This document shows positions 40,851 to 49,420 of a stretch of 64,000 nucleotides of DNA, piece by piece. Both the position numbers and the translations under genes were made by a program. Source of the stretch: an uncultured Alphaproteobacteria bacterium (GTDB taxonomy: Bacteria > Pseudomonadota > Alphaproteobacteria > GCA-2731375); the NCBI GenBank assembly GCA_951812805.1, contig CATOSZ010000001.1, positions 930,001-994,000 on the forward strand. The letters run 5' to 3'. The notes under the pieces were generated by a model, which had not been told where the DNA came from, searched no databases, and worked only from the letters and a program-made list of their open reading frames with translations. Every line of letters begins with the position of its first letter. Position 1 is the first letter of the stretch.

Positions 40851-41771
40851 ATGAAAGTCGGCTTCATCGGCCTCGGCGGCATGGGCAAGTACATCGCCCT
40901 CTGCATCCAGCGCGCAGGCTTCGATTTGACGGTCTGCGATTTGCGCCCGACCCCGGTCGCGGCACTGGTGGCGGCCGGCGCCAAGGCTGCCGACAACCCC
41001 GGGGCGGCCGCCGCCGGCGCCGACATCATCCTCGCCTCGCTGCCGAACGAGGCCGCGACCGAGGCCGTGGCCTTCGGCGAGGACGGCGTGTTGGCCGCCG
41101 CCGCGCCGGGCTCGATCTTCGTCGAAACCAGCACGATCAGCCCGGCCCTCGTCCACCGCATCGTCGAGGCCGCCGGCGCCAAAGGCATCGACGTCGTCGA
41201 CGCACCGGTGAGCGGCGGCACCCGGCAGCGGATGGAAGGCACGCTCACCATCATGGCCGGCGGCCCGGAAGACGTCGTGGAACGCGCCCGGCCGGTCTTC
41301 ACGGCCTATGGCAAGCGGATCATCCACGTCGGCCCCAGCGGCGCCGGCGCCACGATCAAGATCGTCAACAACATGACCATGGCGACCAACATGGTCTCGG
41401 CCCTCGAGGCCATGGTGCTCGGCGTCAAGGCGGGGCTGGAATTGGACAAGATCCGCGAGGTGATTTCGGTGTCCAGCGGCGGCAGCGCCGTCTTCAACAT
41501 GATGATGGAGAAGATCCAGACGGAGAGCTATCGCCCGGAACAGGGCACCGTCGCCAAGCAGGCCCTGCACACGGTGCGCAAGGACGTCTCCCTCGCCCTC
41601 GATCTCGCCGCGGACCGGGACGTGCCGTTGCTGGCCAGCGCGGCGGCCGCGCAGGCCTGGATCGCGGCCGGCGCCAAGGGCCTCGGCGCGATGGAGATCC
41701 ACGCCCTGCTCTCCGTGCTGGAGGAGATCTCCGGCGTGCGCGTGCAGCCGGACGAATTCTCCGAAGACTGA
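40851..41771 (+). CDS. NAD(P)-dependent 3-hydroxyisobutyrate dehydrogenase-family oxidoreductase
   Basis: MKVGFIGLGGMGKYIALCIQRAGFDLTVCDLRPTP...DVVDAPVSGGTRQRMEGTLTIMAGG...GPSGAGATIKIVNNM. Confidence 0.9.
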   Translation: MKVGFIGLGGMGKYIALCIQRAGFDLTVCDLRPTPVAALVAAGAKAADNPGAAAAGADIILASLPNEAATEAVAFGEDGVLAAAAPGSIFVETSTISPALVHRIVEAAGAKGIDVVDAPVSGGTRQRMEGTLTIMAGGPEDVVERARPVFTAYGKRIIHVGPSGAGATIKIVNNMTMATNMVSALEAMVLGVKAGLELDKIREVISVSSGGSAVFNMMMEKIQTESYRPEQGTVAKQALHTVRKDVSLALDLAADRDVPLLASAAAAQAWIAAGAKGLGAMEIHALLSVLEEISGVRVQPDEFSED

Positions 41772-41805
41772 CACCGACCACCGTCTCCGATCCGCGAGGT
41801 GCCCG

Positions 41806-42984
41806 ATGGCACGCATTACCTCCGTCAAGCTCACCGAATTCAGTTTCGAGATCGACGACATCGGCCTGGAAACGGCGGCGGCCGGCGTCGGCAACATGGT
41901 CCATGTCGCCGGCGCGCGCTTCGCCGCCAAGCGCTTCGCCGTGCGTATCGGAACGGACGTGGGCATCCAGGGCGGATATGTCGTCAACTGGGTCGGCACG
42001 CCGTCGAGCTTCGCCCAGGCGGGCATGCTGGCGCCGCTGATGGTCGGGCGGAACCCGGAGCATCGCGAACGGATCTACGACGACCTCAAACGCGAGGTGC
42101 GGGCCTACGACCACATGGGCCACGGACCGCTCGACATCGCGCTCTGGGATCTCTGCGGCAAACTGCGCGAGACCTCGGTGAAGGCGATGCTGGGCGGCTA
42201 TCGCGACAGCTTGCCGACCTACGCCTCGACCTACTGCGGGCAGGAGAGCGCCGGCGGCCTGCAGACGCCCGAAGCCTTCGCCGACTATGCGCTCGCGTGC
42301 AAGGCGGCGGGCTTTCACGGCTTCAAGATCCACGGCTGGCTCAACGGTGAGGTCCGGCGCGAGATGCGCAACCTCCGGGGCGTGCGCGCGGCGATCGGCG
42401 ACGAGATGAAGCTGATGATCGATCCGGCCTGCATGCTGGAGACCTGGAACGACGCCCTGGCGCTCGGCCGGGTCTGCGACGAGGTCGGCTGTTTCTGGTA
42501 CGAGGATCCCTACAAGGATTCCGCCGTCTCGCCCTATGGCCATCAGCGCCTGCGCGAGAAACTGCAAACGCCCTTGTTGGTGAGCGAGCATGTCCGCGGC
42601 CTCGAACAGAAGGCCGCCTTCCTGCTGGCCGGGGGGTGCGACATGATCCACGCCGATCCCGAATACGACATGGGCATCACCGGCACGATGAAGATCGCCC
42701 ATTTCTGCGAGGCGGTGGGCCTCGACCTCCAGGTCCATGCGGTGGGACCGGCGCATCGGCTCTGTATCTCCGCCATGCGCAATACCCACCTCTACGAAAT
42801 GGCGCTGATCGGCCCGGGCATGGCGAACATGGTGGCCCCGGTCTATCTCTGCGGCTACTCCGACCAGCCGGAAGACCTGCCGGCCGACGGCTGCGTCCCC
42901 GTGCCGGACGGCCCCGGCCTCGGCGTCGTCTACGACTGGGATTTCATCGAGGCCCACAAGACCCAGGAGTTGGTCTTCGAATAA
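41806..42984 (+). CDS. Enolase-superfamily (mandelate racemase/muconate-lactonizing-like) enzyme
   Basis: GPLDIALWDLCGKLRETSVKAMLGGYRDSLPTYASTY...GFHGFKIHGW...LMIDPACM...FWYEDPYKD...LLVSEHV...HADPEYDMGITGTMKIAHFCEAVGLDLQVHA. Confidence 0.88.
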   Translation: MARITSVKLTEFSFEIDDIGLETAAAGVGNMVHVAGARFAAKRFAVRIGTDVGIQGGYVVNWVGTPSSFAQAGMLAPLMVGRNPEHRERIYDDLKREVRAYDHMGHGPLDIALWDLCGKLRETSVKAMLGGYRDSLPTYASTYCGQESAGGLQTPEAFADYALACKAAGFHGFKIHGWLNGEVRREMRNLRGVRAAIGDEMKLMIDPACMLETWNDALALGRVCDEVGCFWYEDPYKDSAVSPYGHQRLREKLQTPLLVSEHVRGLEQKAAFLLAGGCDMIHADPEYDMGITGTMKIAHFCEAVGLDLQVHAVGPAHRLCISAMRNTHLYEMALIGPGMANMVAPVYLCGYSDQPEDLPADGCVPVPDGPGLGVVYDWDFIEAHKTQELVFE

Positions 42985-43067
42985 CCCCGCCCGGGGCAAT
43001 CCGTCTCTAATCGCCGCACGGCTTGATCCAGCCGTGCCGGAGGACTACCTCCAACGGACGGATCTAG

Positions 43068-44611
43068 CAGCCTGTCGGACTTGAGCCGAGTTTCGAGATG
43101 AGATTCACTGTCACGGTCTGATTCTCTCCTGCGCGGTGATTTTGTGATGAGCAACTTTCGACAGGTTGACCGGGAGACCAGCTATCTTCTGCCGCCTTCG
43201 GTGGACGAATGGCTGCCTGATCGTCATCTGGCGCGCTTCGTGGTCGATGTGCTGGAGCAGCTGGATCTCTCTGCGTTCGTGAAGGCCTATCGTGGTTCGG
43301 GCTCGGCGGCGCATCACCCGAGCGTCCTGCTGGGCCTGCTGATCTACGGCTACGCGACGGGGGTGCATTCCAGCCGGAAGCTGGAGCGGGCGAGCTATGA
43401 TTCGGTGGCCTTCCGCTTCATCGCGGCAAACGACCACCCCGACCACGACACGATCGCCACGTTCCGCCGTCGCTTCCTGCCGCTGATCGAGGGGCTGTTC
43501 GTGCAGGTTCTGCTGCTGGCGCGGCAGGCCGGCATGCTGCAACTGGGCACGGTGGCGCTGGACGGGACGAAGATCCATGCCGACGCGAGCCGGCACAGCG
43601 CCCTGTCGTGGCAGCGTGCGGGCGAGATCGAAGCCCGGCTGCGGGCCGAGGTGGCGGAGTTGATGGCGTTGGCGGAAGCGGCGGACCGGTCCGAGGTTCC
43701 CGACGGCATGAGCGTGCCGGAGGAGCTGGCACGGCGCGAGGACCGGCTGGCGGCGATCGCCGCGGCGAAGGCGGAGATCGAGGCGCGGGCGGCCGAGCGT
43801 CATGCGCGGGAGCAGGCGGAGTACGAAGAGAAGCTGGCAGCCCGCGAGGCGAAGGAAACGCGGACCGGCCGCAAGCCGGGCGGGCGGCCACCGAAGCCGC
43901 CGGAGCCGGGGCCACGGGCGAAGGACCAGGTCAACCTGACGGACCCGGACTCGCGCATCATGCCGGTGGCCGGCGGCGGCTTCGAGCAGTGCTACAACGC
44001 CCAGGCTGCGGTGGCCGCCGGCAGCCTGCTGGTGGTCAGCGCCGACGTGGTGCAGGCGGCGAACGACAAGCAGCAGATCGAACCGACGCTCGAAGCACTC
44101 GCCGGCCTGCCGGACGGGCTTGGCGAGGTCGAGACCCTGTTGGCGGACAGCGGCTACTTCAGCCAGGCCAACGTCGAGGCCTGCGGGGAAGCGGAGATCG
44201 CGCCGCTGATCGCGCTCGGCCGGGAGCACCACCATCTTTCCTGGCGGGACCGCTTCGCCGAGGCGCCGCCAGCGCCCGAGGATCCGACGCCGCTCGAGGC
44301 GATGTGCCATCGCCTGGCCACACCCGAGGGCCGGGCGCTCTACGCGCTTCGCAAGCAGACGCCGGAGCCGGTGTTCGGCATCATCAAATCGGTGATGGGC
44401 TTGCGTCAGTTCAGCCTGCGCGGCCTCGACAAGGCGAAGGGGGAATGGACCTTGGCCACGCTCTCCTGGAACATCAAGCGGATGTTCGTCCTCAGCCACG
44501 CCTGAACGGGCGGGCCAACCCGCGTTCGCAACTTCATGGGGGTAAATCCATGACATCGACGCCCGCCAAGCCAATCTTACCAATCCTTGCATGCCCGAGT
44601 CCGACAGGCTG
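43068..44611 (+). mobile_element. Intact IS1182-family insertion sequence (1544 bp)
   Basis: IRs CAGCCTGTCGGACT / AGTCCGACAGGCTG; palindromic TSD CTAG at 43064-43067 and 44612-44615. Confidence 0.92.
43144..44505 (+). CDS. IS1182-family transposase
   Basis: NFRQVDRETSYLLPPSVDEWLPDRHLARFVVDVLEQLDLS...GLLIYGYATGVHSSRKLERASYDSVAFRFIAANDHPDHDTIATFRRRFL...VFGIIKSVMGLRQFSLRGLDKAKGEWTLATLSWNIKRM. Confidence 0.94.
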   Translation: MMSNFRQVDRETSYLLPPSVDEWLPDRHLARFVVDVLEQLDLSAFVKAYRGSGSAAHHPSVLLGLLIYGYATGVHSSRKLERASYDSVAFRFIAANDHPDHDTIATFRRRFLPLIEGLFVQVLLLARQAGMLQLGTVALDGTKIHADASRHSALSWQRAGEIEARLRAEVAELMALAEAADRSEVPDGMSVPEELARREDRLAAIAAAKAEIEARAAERHAREQAEYEEKLAAREAKETRTGRKPGGRPPKPPEPGPRAKDQVNLTDPDSRIMPVAGGGFEQCYNAQAAVAAGSLLVVSADVVQAANDKQQIEPTLEALAGLPDGLGEVETLLADSGYFSQANVEACGEAEIAPLIALGREHHHLSWRDRFAEAPPAPEDPTPLEAMCHRLATPEGRALYALRKQTPEPVFGIIKSVMGLRQFSLRGLDKAKGEWTLATLSWNIKRMFVLSHA

Positions 44612-44617
44612 CTAGCG

Positions 44618-44639
44618 GATATATTCAATGGAATATATC
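44618..44639. promoter_or_regulatory. Perfect inverted repeat upstream of DMT transporter
   Basis: GATATATTC-AATG-GAATATATC, 9-bp arms, directly beside the IS1182 insertion point. Confidence 0.55.
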
Positions 44640-44655
44640 GCTTTCGGCATAGTGA

Positions 44656-45585
44656 TTGTCCCTGAAGGGCCGTTCCTTGGCACAACCGACACCGTCGGAA
44701 TACCTACGCGGCTCACTCTGGGGGCTGGCGGCGGTGACCATGTGGGCAGCCTGGATCGTCGCCGTGCGGTTCGGGGTCAAGACCAACCTCGCGCCGTGGG
44801 ACATCACGGCGCTTCGTTACGGCGTCGCCGGGGTGATCCTGCTGCCCTATCTGCTGAAGAAGGGTCTTGCCGTCGATCGGTTGGGGTGGGGCGGGCTGGC
44901 GGCGATTTTCGTCGGCGCCGGGGCACCGATGGTGCTGATATCCTATGGTGGCCTGCTGTTCGCGCCGGCGGTGCACGCAGCCTCCCTCTATACCGCGCTC
45001 ATCCCCCTCTATGTCGCGGGCCTCGCCGCCATCGTGCTGGGCGAAGCCTTCACCACCGCCAAACGGATCGGGCTGGTTTTCATCGTCGCCGGCGTCCTGG
45101 CCATCGTCTGGGGGGCGGGTGGCACGATCGGTTCGGCACAGAACATCGGCCACGCCATGTTCATCGCCGCGGGCGTAATGTGGGCCGGCTTTACCGTTGC
45201 TTTGCGGAAGGCGAGGTTGGGCGGGCTGCACGCGGCGGCGATCGCCGCGGTCGGGTCGCTGATCACCTACGTGCCGGTGCACGCCATCGTCTTCGGTGCC
45301 CGCCTGTTCGACGCGCCATGGCACGATATCGCGCTGCAGGCCTTCGTCCACGGCGTTCTGGTGGCGGTGGTTTCCTTCGTCTGCATCGGGCGCGCGGTCA
45401 GCCTTCTCGGCGCGTCGAACGGCTCGGTGTTCGCAGCCCTGGCACCGGTGATAACCGCGCTCATGGCCATTCCGGTACTCGACGAATGGCCGTCGACCGG
45501 CGACTGGATCGCCATGGGGCTGATTTCAGGCGGCGTCTACTTTGCAAGCGGCCGCCTCCTGAGGAAGAAAGAACCAACGCACTGA
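44656..45585 (+). CDS. DMT-superfamily (EamA) transporter
   Basis: Multiple TM segments; GLAAVTMWAAWIVAVRFGVKTNLAPWDITALRYGVAGVILLPYLLKKGL...; TTG start at 44656. Confidence 0.88.
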   Translation: MSLKGRSLAQPTPSEYLRGSLWGLAAVTMWAAWIVAVRFGVKTNLAPWDITALRYGVAGVILLPYLLKKGLAVDRLGWGGLAAIFVGAGAPMVLISYGGLLFAPAVHAASLYTALIPLYVAGLAAIVLGEAFTTAKRIGLVFIVAGVLAIVWGAGGTIGSAQNIGHAMFIAAGVMWAGFTVALRKARLGGLHAAAIAAVGSLITYVPVHAIVFGARLFDAPWHDIALQAFVHGVLVAVVSFVCIGRAVSLLGASNGSVFAALAPVITALMAIPVLDEWPSTGDWIAMGLISGGVYFASGRLLRKKEPTH

Positions 45586-45607
45586 GCGTCGAAGTCCGGC
45601 GGCGGGT

Positions 45608-46735
45608 CTAACGTTCGCCGGTTTGCGCGAAGCGCTGCACGCCCGCGCCGTCGAGACCGTCGAGGCCCAATGCGGCGAGGGACAGCCCCGTCGCCCAGAA
45701 ATCCGTGCCGAACATCGCCCCGAAGATGTCGACCAACCCCCGATGCAGGGGTGCCGGAATGCCGAGGGCCTCGGCGAGACGGACGTAAGGGACGTGCGCC
45801 AACGGCATGTCGAGATGCATCCAGTGGCGCCAGATGTCGGCCGGCATGTCGGGTAGCGCTTGATAGAAGGGCGCCCCCGCCACCGCGGCTGAAACGCCCG
45901 CGGGCGCCGCCTCGCCCCCGTAGAGGCCTACGATCTGCGCGGCGAGGGAGCGATAGGCGTAGCCGAAGCGGTCAAGCACCGGCCGCCGCTCACCGTCCAG
46001 GGCCTCGGCCAGCGTGCCCGCGTGAGGGGTGTTGGCGTCGGAATAGAAGCGGATGCGACGGCCCGCCGCCTCCGCCGCGTCGAACATGCCCGCGCCGAGC
46101 AGCGACATCGCCGGGTGAACCAGGAAATTCATGCTCTGGAGATTGCTTTCGACGGCGTCGGCGCAGGGCTCGAAGATCGCCATCACCTCCGCCAACAGGG
46201 CCGCGGCCACCGCCGTCTCGCGCCCCGGGAAGACACCGAGCGGCAGGTTCCGGCGCACCGCATGCGGCGAGATGGCCCCGGCTTCGACACCGCCCGCATG
46301 GGTCGGCGCCGTCCCCTCGCTCACGCTCACGCCCCGAACGCCCGCCGCATCCAGGGCCCGGGCCGAGCGGAAGGCGGCCCAGTAGCCATGGGTCTGTACA
46401 TGCAGATGCTGCCCGGGCGCCAGCGCCGGGGCCAGACGGGCGACGCGAGCTTCGACCTCGCCCGCCGGCGTATCGATGAAGACGATGCGGGCCCCCGCCG
46501 ACGCCCGGGCCGGATCGGTATCGACGGTGCCGATCCGGACGGGGCCGGCACCACCCGACAACAACCGGGACGGCCCGTCCAGGATCCGCAGACCGGCGGC
46601 GACGTTCTCCGCGATACGCGCGTTCTCGCCATCGTCGAACCCGGCCAGGGACACGTCGTGGCCAAGGCGCGTGAGGTCCGCCGCCAGCACGAGGCCGACC
46701 GACAGAGGGCTGCATCCAACGACGGCGATCCTCAT
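45608..46735 (-). CDS. NAD/NADP octopine/nopaline dehydrogenase-family protein
   Basis: Rossmann MRIAVVGCSPLSVGLVLAADLTRLGHDVSLAGF...; C-part QSMNFLVHPAMSLLGAGMFDAAEAAGRRIRFYSDANTPHAGTLAEALDGERRPVLDRFG. Confidence 0.82.
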   Translation of the reverse strand: MRIAVVGCSPLSVGLVLAADLTRLGHDVSLAGFDDGENARIAENVAAGLRILDGPSRLLSGGAGPVRIGTVDTDPARASAGARIVFIDTPAGEVEARVARLAPALAPGQHLHVQTHGYWAAFRSARALDAAGVRGVSVSEGTAPTHAGGVEAGAISPHAVRRNLPLGVFPGRETAVAAALLAEVMAIFEPCADAVESNLQSMNFLVHPAMSLLGAGMFDAAEAAGRRIRFYSDANTPHAGTLAEALDGERRPVLDRFGYAYRSLAAQIVGLYGGEAAPAGVSAAVAGAPFYQALPDMPADIWRHWMHLDMPLAHVPYVRLAEALGIPAPLHRGLVDIFGAMFGTDFWATGLSLAALGLDGLDGAGVQRFAQTGER

Positions 46736-46972
46736 ATCCTCGCTCCCCTCTCACCGTTCCGCCGACGCCCCGCGCGCGGCCGCGCGATTATGCGCCGGCC
46801 CGCCCGCACGGACCAAATCACGACGGCATCGCCGGTTGTCGCTTTCACGCCATTTGCGGTCGCCCGCAGTCCAGTCCTTCCCGCCGCGCATTGCTACGAC
46901 CGAATTATCAGGAACCCGAGCGGCAGGGATATTCGCCGGATCGGGGACGCCATTTCCGGGGAGGGCTTGGCC

Positions 46973-49408
46973 ATGGAAAGCACGGCGCGTGTGGTGGTCA
47001 TCGGCGGGGGCGTGGTCGGGGTCAGCCTGGCCTATCACCTGACCAAGGCGGGGTGGTCGGACGTCACCCTGCTGGAGAAATACGAGCTCACCTCCGGCTC
47101 GACCTGGCATGCCGCGGGGTTGCTGCCGCTCTTCAACATGAGCTACTCGGTCGGCCAGATCCATAAATACTCGGTCGACCTCTACAAGGCGCTGGAGGCG
47201 GAGACGGGACAGGCCGTCGGCTTCCACGTCACCGGCAACCTGCGCCTCGCCACCAACAAGGACCGGATGGACGAGTACCTGCGCTATTGCGGTACCGCCA
47301 ACACCATCGGCGTCCCCTTTGAGATGATCGGCCCGGCGGAAATCCAGAAGCTTTGGCCGATCGCCAATGTCGACGGTCTGGTCGGCGCCCTCTTCCACCC
47401 GCACGACGGCCATATCGCGCCGGCCGACCTGACCCAGGCGCTGGCCACCGGTGCGCGCAGCCGCGGCGCGCGGATCCACCGCCAGACCTCCGTCACCGCG
47501 ATCGAGCAGAAGCCGAACGGCGAATGGCTGGTGCGGACCGACAAGGGCGACATCACTTGCGAACACGTCGTCAGCTGCACCGGCAACTACGCCCGCGAGA
47601 CCCTCGCCATGGTCGGCCTGGAAATCCCGGTGATCCCGGTCGAGCACCAATACATCGTCACCGACGAGGTGCCGGAGCTGGTCGCGCGGCGCGCCCAGGG
47701 CCTGCCGGAGATGCCGGTGCTGCGCGAGAGCGACGCCTCCTACTATCTGCGCGAGGAGCGCCAGGGCTACATCCTCGGCCCGTATGAAAAAGGCGCGCCC
47801 GCCTGCTTCGTCGACGGCGTGCCGGAAGAGTTCGAACAGGACCTGTTCCCCGGCGACCTGGAGCGGCTGATGCCGCATGTCGAGGCGGCGATCAACCGGG
47901 TGCCGAGCTTCGAGACGGCGGGCATCAAAGACATCATCAACGGCCCGATCGCCTATACGCCCGACGGCAGCCCGCTGATCGGTCCGGCCTGGCATCTGAA
48001 GAATTTCTGGATGTCGGAGGGCCATTCCTTCGGTGTCACCGCGGCTGGCGGCGCCGGCAAGTTCCTCGCCGAATGGATCATCGAGGGGGAGCCGTCCGTC
48101 GACCTGCTGGACGTCGACCCGCGCCGCTTCGGCGCCTACGCCAACAAGGCCTACACCAAGGCGAAGAACGAAGAGGCCTACGAGCACGTCTTCATCATCC
48201 ATTATCCCGACGAGGAACGCCCGGCCGCCCGGCCCGCCCGCACGAGCCCGATCCACGAGCGGCTGGCCGCGCGCGGCGCCGTCTGGGGTCAGCGCTACGG
48301 CTGGGAACGGCCGAACTGGTTCGCGCCCGAGGGTGTCGAGGGCAAGGACGTCTGGAGCTTCCGCCGTTCGAACTATTTCGAGCACGTCGGCAACGAATGC
48401 CGCGCGGCGCGGGAGCGGGCGGCCCTCATCGACATCACCAGCTTCACCAAGCACAGGGTGAGCGGGCCGGGCGCGGAGGCCTATCTCGACGCCATGGTCG
48501 CCCGCCGCCTGCCGAAGGCGATAGGCCGCATCAACCTGGCGCACGCGCTGACGCCGAACGGCGGCGTGCGCAGCGAGTTCACCATCCTGCGCGAGGGGGC
48601 GGAGAGCTTCTATCTGGTGAGCTCCGGCGCCGCCGAACGCTTCGACAACGACCTGTTGGTCAAACGCCTGCCGGGCGACGGCTCGGTCCGGTTGGAGAAC
48701 ATCACGACCAGCCTCGGCTGCCTGGTCCTGGTCGGACCGCGCGCCCGCGATATCCTGCAAAAGGTGACGGACGCCGATCTTTCGAACGACGCCTTCAAAT
48801 GGCTGACGGGCCAGCGGATCAATGTCGGCCTGGCACCGGACGTGCGCGCGCTGCGCGTCAACTTCGTCGGTGAACTGGGCTGGGAGCTGCACCATCCCAT
48901 CGAATACCAGAGCCATATCTTCGACGCCCTGGTCGCGGCCGGCGCCGAGTTCGAGCTCGGCATGTGCGGCATGCGGGCGATGGACTCGCTGCGTATCGAA
49001 AAATCCTACCGCATGTGGGGACAGGACCTGACCCGGGAATACAGCGTCTTCGAAGCGGGGCTGGAGCGCTTCGTCCATCTCGACAAGGGCGACTTCATTG
49101 GCCGCGCCGCGTTGCTGAAACAGCGCCAGGTTGGCGTGCCCCAGGCCTTCGTCACGCTCGAGGTCGAGGCCGACGACGCCGACCCGCTCGGCAACGAGCC
49201 ACTGTATCAGGGCGGCGCGATGATCGGCCGGGCCACCGCCGGCGCCTATGGTCACGTCGTCGGCAAGAGCCTGGCGATCGGCTATGTGAGCCCGGACGCC
49301 GCCGCACCCGGCACGGCGCTGGAAATCGAAATCCTCGGCGATCGCCGCGCCGCGCGGGTCATTCCGGATTCCCCCTGGGATCCGGAAAACGCCCGCCTGC
49401 GGGTCTGA
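46973..49408 (+). CDS. FAD-dependent oxidoreductase + GcvT domains (dimethylglycine/sarcosine dehydrogenase-like)
   Basis: VVVIGGGVVGVSLAYHLTKAGWSDVTLLEKYELTSGSTWHAAGLLP (SGSTWHAAG motif); C-terminal GCV_T: AALIDITSFTKHRVSGPGAEAYLDAMVARRLPKAIGRINLAHALTPNGGVRSEFTI. Confidence 0.9.
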   Translation: MESTARVVVIGGGVVGVSLAYHLTKAGWSDVTLLEKYELTSGSTWHAAGLLPLFNMSYSVGQIHKYSVDLYKALEAETGQAVGFHVTGNLRLATNKDRMDEYLRYCGTANTIGVPFEMIGPAEIQKLWPIANVDGLVGALFHPHDGHIAPADLTQALATGARSRGARIHRQTSVTAIEQKPNGEWLVRTDKGDITCEHVVSCTGNYARETLAMVGLEIPVIPVEHQYIVTDEVPELVARRAQGLPEMPVLRESDASYYLREERQGYILGPYEKGAPACFVDGVPEEFEQDLFPGDLERLMPHVEAAINRVPSFETAGIKDIINGPIAYTPDGSPLIGPAWHLKNFWMSEGHSFGVTAAGGAGKFLAEWIIEGEPSVDLLDVDPRRFGAYANKAYTKAKNEEAYEHVFIIHYPDEERPAARPARTSPIHERLAARGAVWGQRYGWERPNWFAPEGVEGKDVWSFRRSNYFEHVGNECRAARERAALIDITSFTKHRVSGPGAEAYLDAMVARRLPKAIGRINLAHALTPNGGVRSEFTILREGAESFYLVSSGAAERFDNDLLVKRLPGDGSVRLENITTSLGCLVLVGPRARDILQKVTDADLSNDAFKWLTGQRINVGLAPDVRALRVNFVGELGWELHHPIEYQSHIFDALVAAGAEFELGMCGMRAMDSLRIEKSYRMWGQDLTREYSVFEAGLERFVHLDKGDFIGRAALLKQRQVGVPQAFVTLEVEADDADPLGNEPLYQGGAMIGRATAGAYGHVVGKSLAIGYVSPDAAAPGTALEIEILGDRRAARVIPDSPWDPENARLRV

Positions 49409-49420
49409 GGAGGCGGGACG

